From the NCBI RefSeq assembly GCF_011090165.1, contig NZ_JAADJT010000001.1, positions 682,001-746,000 of the forward strand: 64,000 nt of DNA, in the 5' to 3' direction. This document shows positions 45,081 through 53,179 of this stretch, one piece after another. The notes beneath the pieces were generated by a model. It did no database searches and was not told where the DNA came from. It worked only from the letters and a program-made list of their open reading frames with translations. Made by a program: the position numbers and the translations under genes. How positions within the stretch are numbered: position 1 is the first letter of the stretch; each line of letters begins with the position of its first letter. This DNA is from Duganella aceris. GTDB taxonomy: Bacteria; Pseudomonadota; Gammaproteobacteria; Burkholderiales; Burkholderiaceae_D.

Positions 45081-45653
45081 CTAGGGTAGCAACGATTTCA
45101 GGGTTCGCTGGCCGTCAGGGGTAAGGTCGCATTCGGGCTCCGCCTCGATAAGCTGTGCGGTAGGGATAGTACGTTGAATGTCGTCCAAGGCGTCGAACAA
45201 GGCCGCCTCCGCGCTGGCGGCCTCACGGTTAAGAACCATCACAAGATAGCCCCGTCTGCCGATGCCAATCAGCGCGTCGGTAAAACCGGCGGCGCCCAGC
45301 CTTTCAACTAATTCGTCCTGATCGCTGTCTTGCGCCGAAAGCCGATAGCTAAGCGTAAAAGTAAATTCCATCGCCATTCCTTTGGTGAAAGCGCTGCCAA
45401 CATCGCACCGTTTGCTTAATGTGGTGCAGTTGTTCACAACGCGCCGCAGATCACGCGCGTGATTCATCGGATTTTTTGGCGTACTCCAAATGCTGACAAT
45501 ACAAAACTTGCCACAACGGCATGAGTCATCATTGTAAGGACAATACATTTTCCCCCAAGCATGGCTGCCACCAACTTTGATGTCCCAGCCATGCAACTCC
45601 GCATGCTTCAGTGCGTATTCAACTTCTTTTTTGGGATGAGCGAGGCGCGCCAT
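45081..45653 (-). CDS. HicA-like domain fused to a second small domain
   Basis: 190 residues from ATG 45653 with GGGAG well placed. Residues 1-78 (MARLAHPKKEVEYALKHAEL, GWDIKVGGSHAWGKMYCPYN, cysteine-rich CRCGKFCIVSIWSTPKN) resemble a HicA-like fold with the GGSH motif. Residues from about 95 (MEFTFTLSYRLSAQDSDQDELV, ERLGAAGFTDALIGIGRRGYL) resemble a protein usually encoded separately just downstream. An internal AAAGGA six bases before that Met suggests it may also be translated alone. Both likenesses are from memory. Lower GC than its neighbours. Confidence 0.65.
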   Translation of the reverse strand: MARLAHPKKEVEYALKHAELHGWDIKVGGSHAWGKMYCPYNDDSCRCGKFCIVSIWSTPKNPMNHARDLRRVVNNCTTLSKRCDVGSAFTKGMAMEFTFTLSYRLSAQDSDQDELVERLGAAGFTDALIGIGRRGYLVMVLNREAASAEAALFDALDDIQRTIPTAQLIEAEPECDLTPDGQRTLKSLLP

Positions 45654-45754
45654 TCTTGCTCCCAGTGTAATTACGGATAGGGGGATGTCAATTGAATGTG
45701 GAAGCGTAAGGCCGACGGTCTTTGAAAACGTTGGGCAGGCACAAATTTTGGACG

Positions 45755-45783
45755 AAAAAAAAGCCCACATCTCTGTAGGCTTT
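45755..45783 (-). terminator. rho-independent terminator upstream of the HicA-like gene
   Basis: Stem AAAGCC/GGCTTT (45760-45765, 45778-45783) with inner ACA/TGT pairing, followed on the minus strand by eight Ts (45755-45762). It points the same way as yihY and lies some 280 bp beyond its stop, so it ends either that transcript or an unannotated short RNA. Confidence 0.75.
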
Positions 45784-45823
45784 GTTCCAATGTATTACCA
45801 ATGCTTTAATCGTATGCCGGGGT

Positions 45824-45887
45824 CCAGTGCTATCTGCAAAGTGACTCCAGAGTCTCGGACGCCAATGCTATCTGCAAGGTGCCTCCA
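45824..45887. repeat. pair of 26-bp direct repeats, period 38 bp
   Basis: 45824-45849 and 45862-45887 agree in 23 of 26 bases (shared core TGCTATCTGCAA). No third copy is visible nearby. Origin unknown. Confidence 0.75.
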
Positions 45888-45993
45888 ACGTGTAAATCGA
45901 CCATCGTATCCGGAATTACAACTCCAGGGCTTGTGCCAACTGCGGTTCGGTCTTACACATATCGAACTGCTGCGCCTGCCTTGGATGTGGGAC

Positions 45994-46007
45994 TGTTTGC
46001 ATGCAAA
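45994..46007. promoter_or_regulatory. 14-bp perfect palindrome, possible operator
   Basis: GTTTGCATGCAAAC, perfectly self-complementary, 54 bp beyond the yihY stop codon. It looks like a dimeric regulator site, but no obvious promoter or start codon is properly spaced from it. Confidence 0.4.
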
Positions 46008-46060
46008 CCTCAACCACGAGCGTAGTGTAACACAGTTCTTTGTGCGGCGCACAAATTATT

Positions 46061-46975
46061 TTACTTCTGTACCGCTTGCGTGGTCATCGGCTGCGCGGTG
46101 CGCCGGTATGGCGCCTTGCCGACCCGCTCGAACTCGGAAATCACCTGTGCGCCGAACAGCAGCAAGGTCGCGCCGATCTCCAGGCTGAACATGACGATGA
46201 TGGCGGTGGTCATCGACCCGTACACCACGTTCACCTGCGACAGCGTCGAAAAATACCAGACCAGGATATGCCGCGCCACTTCCCACAACAGCGCCGCCGT
46301 CACGCCGCCGATCAGCGCGTGCGACAGCGACAAGCGTCCGACCGGCATCACCAGGTAGATCGCGGTCAGCACCAGCACTTCGCCGACCAGACCCAGCATG
46401 TACAGCAGCACGCCCGACACGCCCGACAGCGACCAGCTATAACCAAACAGCCACACGCTCTCCTCGCCCAGCACCTGCAGGCTGCCCGCCACCAGCGTGA
46501 CGATCAGCATGCCCGCGCCCAGCGACAGGATGAAGCAGTAGGGCATGATGGCGGAGATAAGGAAACGCCGGCGCCGGATCGCGACGCGGTGCTTGAAGAT
46601 GACGCACATGGCGTTCTCCAGCACGGTGAACGCCAGCGAGCTGAAAAAGATCATGCTGACCACCAGCACGCCGCCGACCAGATCGCGATGATCGAGGAAA
46701 TGGCCGACTTCTTCGACGATAGGCTTGGACTGCCCCGGCACAAGCCAGTTCAGATAGCGCCCGACCGTCGCCAGCAGTTCGGCCTGGCTGATGAAGTGCG
46801 ACAAGGCCACCATCATCAGCATCAGCAGCGGCACGATGGAAAGCAAGGAGTAATACGCGACCGCGCCGGCCAGCAGCAGACCCTGGTTGGCGCGGAAGCC
46901 CTTGAGGCATTGCAGCAAGAAGTCCATCGGGTGCGTGCCGACGTAGGCCAGCGCCCTGCGATTGAATAGTTTCAT
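46061..46975 (-). CDS. YihY/BrkB-family inner membrane protein
   Basis: 304 residues with six hydrophobic segments. Family motifs: LLLAGAVAYYSLLSIVPLLMLMMVAL at the first helix, ALIGGVTAALLWEVARHILVWYFSTLSQVNVVYGSMTTAIIVM near the fifth and sixth. The family was once called RNase BN in error; its function is not established. The C-terminus ends in a short hydrophilic tail. It is 29 bp downstream of the peptide-binding protein gene. Confidence 0.92.
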   Translation of the reverse strand: MKLFNRRALAYVGTHPMDFLLQCLKGFRANQGLLLAGAVAYYSLLSIVPLLMLMMVALSHFISQAELLATVGRYLNWLVPGQSKPIVEEVGHFLDHRDLVGGVLVVSMIFFSSLAFTVLENAMCVIFKHRVAIRRRRFLISAIMPYCFILSLGAGMLIVTLVAGSLQVLGEESVWLFGYSWSLSGVSGVLLYMLGLVGEVLVLTAIYLVMPVGRLSLSHALIGGVTAALLWEVARHILVWYFSTLSQVNVVYGSMTTAIIVMFSLEIGATLLLFGAQVISEFERVGKAPYRRTAQPMTTQAVQK

Positions 46976-47004
46976 CGGACCATTTTACGCCCGAAGTCCG
47001 CCAC

Positions 47005-48669
47005 TTAGTGTGCGACAACGTCCAGATAGCGCCAGTTGGTGAACTCCACCGGATGCCGCACATAATTCTTCAGCCACGGCTGCTGCAAGTCGGCCGAGAT
47101 CGGATGGGTCAGCAATACCCACGGCGTATAGGCGTGGATGATCTGCGCCATTTCGTTGTACAGCACGGTGCGCTGCGGCGAATCGGCCATGGTCCGGGTT
47201 TGCTCGTAGCGCTGGTTGTAGGCCGGCAGGTTGAAGCGCGCGTAGTTGGCGCGGCCGCTGTTCGGGCCGTACAGCAGTTGATAGAAATTATCGCCGTCGG
47301 GGAAATCGGCCACCCAGTTGGTCTCGAACATCATCACCGAGCCCAGCCGCGAGGCCTTGATGATCTCGGTCTTCTTGTCGCTCTTGAACACCACCTTGAG
47401 GCCGATGGCGCTCAGGTTCTTGCGCCACAGCTCGTCGCGCAAGCGGCCCACCGTCGACGATTCGCTGTGCATCACCAGCGTCAGCGGCTTGCCGTCCGGC
47501 TGGGTGCGGAAGCCGTCGGCGCCCTTGCGGTAGCCGTAGCGGTCCAGCAGCGCGTTGGCCAGCGCCGGATCGTAGGCGACCGGGCTGCGGTAGGCCGGAT
47601 CGTAGCCGAGCACATTCGGCGGCAACGGCGTCACCGCCGGCAAGGCCAGCCCCTTCTTCATCTGCGTGATGTCCTCGACGCTGTTGTAGCCCAGCGCGAT
47701 GGCGCGCCGCAGCGCCAGCTTCTCCTTGCCATAGCCGCCGATCAGCGGATCGTCCATGTTCATCCACATGTAATAGGTCTGCAACACCGGGAATGGCGTC
47801 AGCACCATGCCCTTGCGCGCCAGCTCGGGCTTGAGCGTCGGCCTCGGATCGTCGGTCAGCACCATTTCCTTCATCGATTCCGGCACCTGCTCCAGGAAAT
47901 CGAACTCGCCGTTCAGGAAGCCCAGCATGCGCGACTGGTACTCCTCCATGATCTTGATGTCGATGCGGTCCAGCAGCGGCAGGCGCTTGCCCTGGAATTC
48001 CATCGACCGGAACTCGCGGTTGGCCAGCAGGCTGATCTGGTCGCTGTGCTTCCACGTGCCCATCTTGAACGGACCGGTGCCGACCGGATGATTGCCGACC
48101 TGCGTGCCGTAGGCCTCGACCACCTCGCGCGCGACCGCGCCGGTGGCCGGGATCGCCAGGTAGAACAGGAAATTCGGATCGGCCGCCTTCAGCCGGATGC
48201 GCAGCGTGAATTTGTCCACCGCCTGGATCTCGGCCACGCCTTCGAACAGATAGGTCCAGGGCGATTTCAGCGCCGGATCGTTGAGCCGCTTGAAGCTGTA
48301 GACGTAGTCCTGCGCCGTCGCCTGCCGCCGCGCGCCCTTGAAGGCCGGGTCGGGCGTGAAGTAGATGTCCTGGCGCAGCTGGAAGGTGTAGGTCAGGCCG
48401 CCGTCGGTCACGGCCGGCATGGCGCTCAGCGTGTTCGGCTGGAGCTTGACCGGGCGCGCCAGATAGTCGTAGCGCAGCAACGGGTCGAACAGGTTTTCCA
48501 GCAGGCTGAGACTGGCGACGTCGGAGGCGACCGCCGGATCGAGGCCGGTTTCGCCGGTGCTGAGAAAGGCGTGCAAGACTTTCGGCGCGGCCGGCGCCTG
48601 TGCGGACGCCGGCGCGGCGCCGACGGTGACCACCAGCGCCAGCAGGGCTGCTGCATAACTTTTAAGCAT
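47005..48669 (-). CDS. ABC transporter substrate-binding protein, family 5
   Basis: 554 residues from ATG 48669 with a Sec signal peptide (LKSYAAALLALVVTVGAAPASAQA). Seen: LDPAVASDVASLSLLENLFDPLLRYD, TYTFQLRQDIYFTPDPAFKG and NHPVGTGPFKMGTWKHSD, typical of oligopeptide-binding (OppA/DppA-like) proteins. No permease or ATPase genes adjoin it, so it is an orphan that must use a transporter encoded elsewhere. Ligand unknown. Confidence 0.92.
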   Translation of the reverse strand: MLKSYAAALLALVVTVGAAPASAQAPAAPKVLHAFLSTGETGLDPAVASDVASLSLLENLFDPLLRYDYLARPVKLQPNTLSAMPAVTDGGLTYTFQLRQDIYFTPDPAFKGARRQATAQDYVYSFKRLNDPALKSPWTYLFEGVAEIQAVDKFTLRIRLKAADPNFLFYLAIPATGAVAREVVEAYGTQVGNHPVGTGPFKMGTWKHSDQISLLANREFRSMEFQGKRLPLLDRIDIKIMEEYQSRMLGFLNGEFDFLEQVPESMKEMVLTDDPRPTLKPELARKGMVLTPFPVLQTYYMWMNMDDPLIGGYGKEKLALRRAIALGYNSVEDITQMKKGLALPAVTPLPPNVLGYDPAYRSPVAYDPALANALLDRYGYRKGADGFRTQPDGKPLTLVMHSESSTVGRLRDELWRKNLSAIGLKVVFKSDKKTEIIKASRLGSVMMFETNWVADFPDGDNFYQLLYGPNSGRANYARFNLPAYNQRYEQTRTMADSPQRTVLYNEMAQIIHAYTPWVLLTHPISADLQQPWLKNYVRHPVEFTNWRYLDVVAH

Positions 48670-48776
48670 ACTGTTCCATCCACATCGCATACGCAAAGCG
48701 GCAGCTTAAAGCTTTTTTAGCTTGCTTACCCGCTATACTTTACAAATCGCCCACTGCATTCAGGAAAATTCGAACA

Positions 48777-50015
48777 ATGTCGCTCTCTTACATCTGGTCC
48801 GGCTTCTTCCTGATCGGCCTGGTCGCCGCACTGGCGCAGTTCTTCATTTTGGGCGATACCGACATCTTCAAACGCATTATCGACGGCACTTTCGATTCCG
48901 CCAAATCCAGCGTGATGGACATCGCGCTGCCGCTGGCCGGCGTGATGACGCTGTGGCTGGGCATCATGAACATCGGCGAGAAGGCCGGCGCCATCAACAT
49001 GCTGGCGCGCCTGATCGCGCCGTTCTTCTCGCGCATCTTCCCGGAGGTGCCGAAGAACCATCCGGCCACCGGCCACATGGTGATGAATTTCTCGGCCAAC
49101 CTGCTGGGCCTGGACAACGCCGCCACGCCGTTCGGCCTGAAGGCGATGGAAAGCCTGCAAACGCTGAACCCCAGCAAGGACGAGCCGAGCAACGCGCAGA
49201 TCATGTTCCTGGTGCTGCACACCTCCGGCCTGACGCTGATCCCGGTCGCCATCATGGCGCAGCGCTCGATCATGGGCGCGGCCGATCCGGCCGACATCTT
49301 CATCCCGTGCATGATCGCCACCTATGTCGCCACCGTCACCGGCATCATCGCGGTCTCGATCCGCCAGCGCATCAACCTGATCAACCGCGTGGTGCTGGGC
49401 TGGCTGGGCGGCATGACCGCCGCCATCGTCGGCATGATGTGGTACTTCACGCATTTCATGACCAAGGCCGAGATCCAGGGTTTCTCCAAGGTGTTCAGCA
49501 ACCTGTTGCTGCTGCTGGTGATCGTCGGCTTCATCGTCGGCGCGCTGGTCAAGAAGGTCAATGTCTACGACGCCTTCATCGAGGGCGCCAAAGGCGGCAT
49601 CCAAACCTCGCTGACGGTGATTCCATATCTGGTCGGCATGCTGGTCGGCATCAGCGTGATCCGCAACGCCGGCGTGTTCACATATGTGGTCGACGGCTTC
49701 ACCTGGCTGTTCATGCACCTCGGCGTCAACACCGATTTCGTGCCGGCGCTGCCGACCGCGCTGATGAAACCGCTCAGCGGCAGCGGCGCCAAGGCGATGA
49801 TGATCGACACCATGGGCACCTACGGCCCGGATTCCTTCGTCGGGCGGCTGGCCTGCGTGTTCAACGGCTCGGCCGACACCACCTTCTACATCGTCGCGCT
49901 GTACTTCGGCTCGGTCGGCATCCGCAAGACGCGCTATGCGATCTCGTGCGGGCTGATCGCCGACTTCGCCGGCGTGCTCGCGGCGATCTTCGTCGCCTAC
50001 ATCTTCTTCCATTGA
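48777..50015 (+). CDS. fused SpmA-SpmB-type membrane protein (nucleoside recognition/Gate domains)
   Basis: 412 residues with two similar membrane halves. The first (GVMTLWLGIMNIGEKAGAINMLARLIAPFFSRIFPEVPKNHPATGHMVMN, then NLLGLDNAATPFGLKAM) matches SpmA; the second (EGAKGGIQTSLTVIPYLVGMLVGISVIRNAG, then DTMGTYGPDSFVGRLACVFNGSADTTFYIVALYFGSVGIR) matches SpmB. Both proteins are separate in spore formers. TATACT at 48734-48739 is a likely -10 box. It is followed by dacB after 11 bp, suggesting joint expression. Confidence 0.9.
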   Translation: MSLSYIWSGFFLIGLVAALAQFFILGDTDIFKRIIDGTFDSAKSSVMDIALPLAGVMTLWLGIMNIGEKAGAINMLARLIAPFFSRIFPEVPKNHPATGHMVMNFSANLLGLDNAATPFGLKAMESLQTLNPSKDEPSNAQIMFLVLHTSGLTLIPVAIMAQRSIMGAADPADIFIPCMIATYVATVTGIIAVSIRQRINLINRVVLGWLGGMTAAIVGMMWYFTHFMTKAEIQGFSKVFSNLLLLLVIVGFIVGALVKKVNVYDAFIEGAKGGIQTSLTVIPYLVGMLVGISVIRNAGVFTYVVDGFTWLFMHLGVNTDFVPALPTALMKPLSGSGAKAMMIDTMGTYGPDSFVGRLACVFNGSADTTFYIVALYFGSVGIRKTRYAISCGLIADFAGVLAAIFVAYIFFH

Positions 50016-50026
50016 ACAGGAGCGCC

Positions 50027-51832
50027 ATGTTACGTCGCTTGATTATCGCCACGCTGTTGTCCGCCACCGCGGCGCACGCCGCCGACCTGCCGGAGCCGGT
50101 GGCGCGGCTGATGCAGTCGGCGCAGATTCCGGCGGCGGCGGCCGGTATCGTCGTCATGCGCGGCGATACCGTGCTGCTGTCGCACAACCCGCAGCAAAGC
50201 ATGCAGCCGGCCTCGACCATGAAGCTGTTCACCACCTTGACGGCGCTGGAGCAGCTGGGGCCGGTGTTTCGCGGCCGCACCGAGTTCCGCAGCGGCGCGG
50301 ACGTAGTCAACGGCGTTTTGCGGGGCGATCTGATCGTGCGCGGCGGCGCCGATGCCGATTTCAACGAGGATGTGCTGACGCATATGTTGCAGGCGCTGCG
50401 CACCCAGGGCATCCGCAGGATCCAGGGCGATGTGGTGCTGGACCGGCTGCTGTTCCAGCCGAGCCGGCCGGATGCGGGGCAACCGCCGTTCGATGAATAT
50501 CCGTGGGCTTACTACAATGTGATCCCGAATGCGCTGCTGGCCAACACCAACTTGCTGAAACTGGACATGCGTTCCAGCGGCAACAGGATCACGCTGGCGA
50601 TGTTGCCGGAGATGGAGAACGTCAGCGTGCGCTCGGAGCTCAAGCTGGTCGACGCCGCCTGTTCGACGTGGGAAAAGGATTGGCGTACGCCGGACTACGC
50701 ACGCAAAGGCGACAAGATCGAAGTCGTGCTGCACGGCAGCTTCCCCAAGAATTGCATCAAAGCGACCAGCATCAACGTGCTCGACAGCCATGACTATCTG
50801 GCGCGGCTGTTGCAAGCCACCTGGCGCAAGCTGGGCGGCAGCATCGGCGGCGAGGTGCGCGAGGCGCAGGCGCCAACCCCTACGACCAGCACTGGCGCCG
50901 ATGCGATGGCGGCGCAGGCTGGCACCGATGCGATGGCGGCTCGGGCTGGCACCGATGCGACGGCGTCGCGGGCTGGCACCGACGCGATGGCGGCCCGCGA
51001 TGGCGCCGACGCGATGTCGGCAGCGGCTGCGGCGCCGGTGAACGCGCCGGCAACATCGACAGCGCCGCCCGTGTCGGCAACCGCGCGATCGCCGGGCGCG
51101 GTCCCGGCGCCGCCGACCAAGCTGCTGGCCGAACACGTCTCCCGCGCGCTGCCGGAAATCCTGCGCGACACCAACAAGCAATCCGACAACACGCTGGCGC
51201 GCACGGTCTTCCTCAGCCTGGGCAGCCTGGAGGCCGACCCGATGCTGGGCAGCCACCCGATCGCGCCGGACGGCGGCCAGGCCAGCACCGCAATGCGCGC
51301 CGAAACCGCGATCCGCGCCTGGCTGCAAGCGCACCGCATCGACGGCAACGGCCTGGTGCTGGACAACGGCTCCGGCCTGTCGCGGGTCGAGCGCGCCACG
51401 GCCGAGCAATTGGCCGGCGTGCTGCAAGCCGGCCTGCACAGCCTGTGGATGCCCGAGTTCCTGTCCAGCCTGCCGATCGCCGCCACCGACGGCACCATGC
51501 GCCGCCGCCTGAAGGACAGCCCGGCGGCGCAGCGCGCGCGCATCAAGACCGGCAGCCTGAGCGGCGTGATCGCGATCGCCGGCTACGTCCAGGACGCCAA
51601 CAACCAACCGGTGATCGTGGCCGCGATGCTGAACGACGAACACGTCGCCAACGGCGCCGGCCGCGCCGTGCTGGACGCCCTGATCGACTGGGCCGCCCGC
51701 TCCGGCGCCGCGCCTTCCACTCCGGGCACGCCGACCACGCAGGCCGCGCCTGCCGCGCCGACCACCTCCGCGATCACCGCGCCGCCGCCGGCGCCCGCGC
51801 CCGCCCCCGCGAGCGACCCGACCCGGCGCTGA
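50027..51832 (+). CDS. dacB: D-alanyl-D-alanine carboxypeptidase/endopeptidase (PBP4)
   Basis: 601 residues, longer than the roughly 480 of E. coli PBP4. Signal peptide cleaved near AAHA/ADLP. Active-site motifs: STMK (Ser near residue 63), SDN (near 386) and KTG (near 507), all intact. Between the first and second motifs lies an Ala-rich insert (about residues 290-360) with five 9-residue repeats, and a Pro/Ala/Thr-rich tail follows residue 560. It trims and cleaves peptidoglycan cross-links. It lies 11 bp after the SpmAB-like gene. Confidence 0.95.
   Translation: MLRRLIIATLLSATAAHAADLPEPVARLMQSAQIPAAAAGIVVMRGDTVLLSHNPQQSMQPASTMKLFTTLTALEQLGPVFRGRTEFRSGADVVNGVLRGDLIVRGGADADFNEDVLTHMLQALRTQGIRRIQGDVVLDRLLFQPSRPDAGQPPFDEYPWAYYNVIPNALLANTNLLKLDMRSSGNRITLAMLPEMENVSVRSELKLVDAACSTWEKDWRTPDYARKGDKIEVVLHGSFPKNCIKATSINVLDSHDYLARLLQATWRKLGGSIGGEVREAQAPTPTTSTGADAMAAQAGTDAMAARAGTDATASRAGTDAMAARDGADAMSAAAAAPVNAPATSTAPPVSATARSPGAVPAPPTKLLAEHVSRALPEILRDTNKQSDNTLARTVFLSLGSLEADPMLGSHPIAPDGGQASTAMRAETAIRAWLQAHRIDGNGLVLDNGSGLSRVERATAEQLAGVLQAGLHSLWMPEFLSSLPIAATDGTMRRRLKDSPAAQRARIKTGSLSGVIAIAGYVQDANNQPVIVAAMLNDEHVANGAGRAVLDALIDWAARSGAAPSTPGTPTTQAAPAAPTTSAITAPPPAPAPAPASDPTRR
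50894..51028 (+). repeat. dacB: five tandem 27-bp units inside dacB
   Basis: Five in-frame units coding GADAMAAQA, GTDAMAARA, GTDATASRA, GTDAMAARD and GADAMSAAA. Unit length is a multiple of three, so copy changes keep the frame. The segment is in the insert between catalytic motifs. Confidence 0.9.
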
Positions 51833-51986
51833 CTCCGCTCGCGGCCTGCGTCACGGCCCCGGGTTGCGCGACCAGGCGGCGAACCGATCCGGCGCCAAGC
51901 ACTTCACCGGCCGCCCCACCGACGGCGCCCGAAGCGCCCCGTGACGGCGCAGCGCCGGCCGCCGCATTTCGCTGCCGTAGCGGCGG

Positions 51987-52991
51987 CTACACCACCCCAG
52001 GCGCCGCAAAACGCTTGCGATACTCCGACGGCGAAATCCCCAGGTTGCGATGGAAAGTGACCCGCATCCGTTCCTGGTCGCCGAACCCGCACTGGCGCGC
52101 GATCTGGTCCAGGTTGCGGCTGGAATTTTCCAGCAAGCGCCGCGCCGCCTCCAGCCGGAACATCTCGACCGCCTTGCCCGGCGCCCGCCCGGTCTTCTGC
52201 TTGTAAACCCGCGCAAAGTTACGCGGACTCATGCGCGCCCGCTCGGCCAGCGTATTGACGTCGATATCCTGCACGCCCAGATTGGCGCTGAGCCACAAGT
52301 GCAGCTCATCGAACGGCGCGCTCTCCTGCGCCTGCGCCTTCAGCATCTCGCTATGCTGCGGCTGTCCACCGGGCCGCTTCAGATACACCACCAGCTCGCG
52401 CGCCACCTGCACCGCCACATCCCGCCCACCGTCGGCCTCGACCAGCGCCAGCGCCAGATCGATGCCCGACGCCACGCCGGCCGACGTCCAGACCGCATCC
52501 TGCCGGACAAAGATCGCCTCCCGGTCCACCTCCAGCGCCGGATAACGATCCTTCAACAGATCGAGCATCATCCAATGCGTCGCCACCCGCTTGCCGTCGA
52601 GCAGCCCGGCCTGCGCCAGCAGAAACGTCCCGCTGCACACCGACGTCGTCCGCCGCGCCCGCGACGCCGCCGCGCGCAGCCACTCGATCATCCGCTGCGC
52701 CTCGCCCAGCACTGCATCGATCTCGAACGCCCCCGGCACCAGGATGGTATCGACCTGACACTGATCGAAATCGCTGAACGGCCGCGTCCCCAGCTCGACG
52801 CCCTCGGCCGTCCGCACCAGGCCGCCGTGCAGGCTGACCGTGTGGCTGACATAACCGGGCAGCCCGCGCTGCTCCATCCAGCGCGAAGCGGTCCAGAAGA
52901 CGGTCTGCGGACCGGTCAGGTCCAATAATCCCATGCGGGGAAAGGCGACAAACAGGATGAGCCGGGGCGGTGCAGCGGTAAAGGACGACAT
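51987..52991 (-). CDS. GlxA-type AraC-family regulator
   Basis: 334 residues from ATG 52991 (MSSFTAAPPRLILFVAF). N-terminal DJ-1/PfpI-like domain with TTSVCSGTFLLAQAGLLDGKRVATHW holding the nucleophile-elbow cysteine. C-terminal AraC helix-turn-helix pair (VNTLAERARMSPRNFARVYKQKTG, then LDQIARQCGFGDQERMRVTFHRNLGISPSEYRKRF). Divergent from a LysR-type gene across 188 bp. Target genes unknown. Confidence 0.93.
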   Translation of the reverse strand: MSSFTAAPPRLILFVAFPRMGLLDLTGPQTVFWTASRWMEQRGLPGYVSHTVSLHGGLVRTAEGVELGTRPFSDFDQCQVDTILVPGAFEIDAVLGEAQRMIEWLRAAASRARRTTSVCSGTFLLAQAGLLDGKRVATHWMMLDLLKDRYPALEVDREAIFVRQDAVWTSAGVASGIDLALALVEADGGRDVAVQVARELVVYLKRPGGQPQHSEMLKAQAQESAPFDELHLWLSANLGVQDIDVNTLAERARMSPRNFARVYKQKTGRAPGKAVEMFRLEAARRLLENSSRNLDQIARQCGFGDQERMRVTFHRNLGISPSEYRKRFAAPGVV

Positions 52992-53179
52992 GATTGAAGC
53001 GGGGAAGGCCAACGCGGCCGACGATTCTAGCAGTTGACTCCGCCAGCAGAAATGACAGAAATCCCGCATTTTCCGCCAGCCGGCACGGCCCGCATTTGTG
53101 TCATAAATAACGGGAAATTTGTCATTTACCTCACCCGGCAACGAACCTACCATGACGGCTCGTCAACAAGGGATATGCT

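Larger units (their letters stand above)
45654..46060. other. 407-bp intergenic region with repeats and a terminator, no clear gene
   Basis: No convincing coding frame on either strand. It holds a minus-strand terminator (45755-45783), a pair of near-identical 26-base direct repeats 38 bp apart, and a 14-bp palindrome near 45994. It could hold a small RNA or the remains of a mobile element; neither can be shown here. Confidence 0.5.

Noticed and set aside
45795..46052. 85-codon minus-strand frame in the gap after yihY
   Set aside because: No ribosome site or family likeness; it spans the direct repeats and palindrome, so coding is unsupported.
45685..46188. 167-codon plus-strand frame
   Set aside because: It crosses a terminator, repeats and the antisense end of yihY, and has no coding-like composition.
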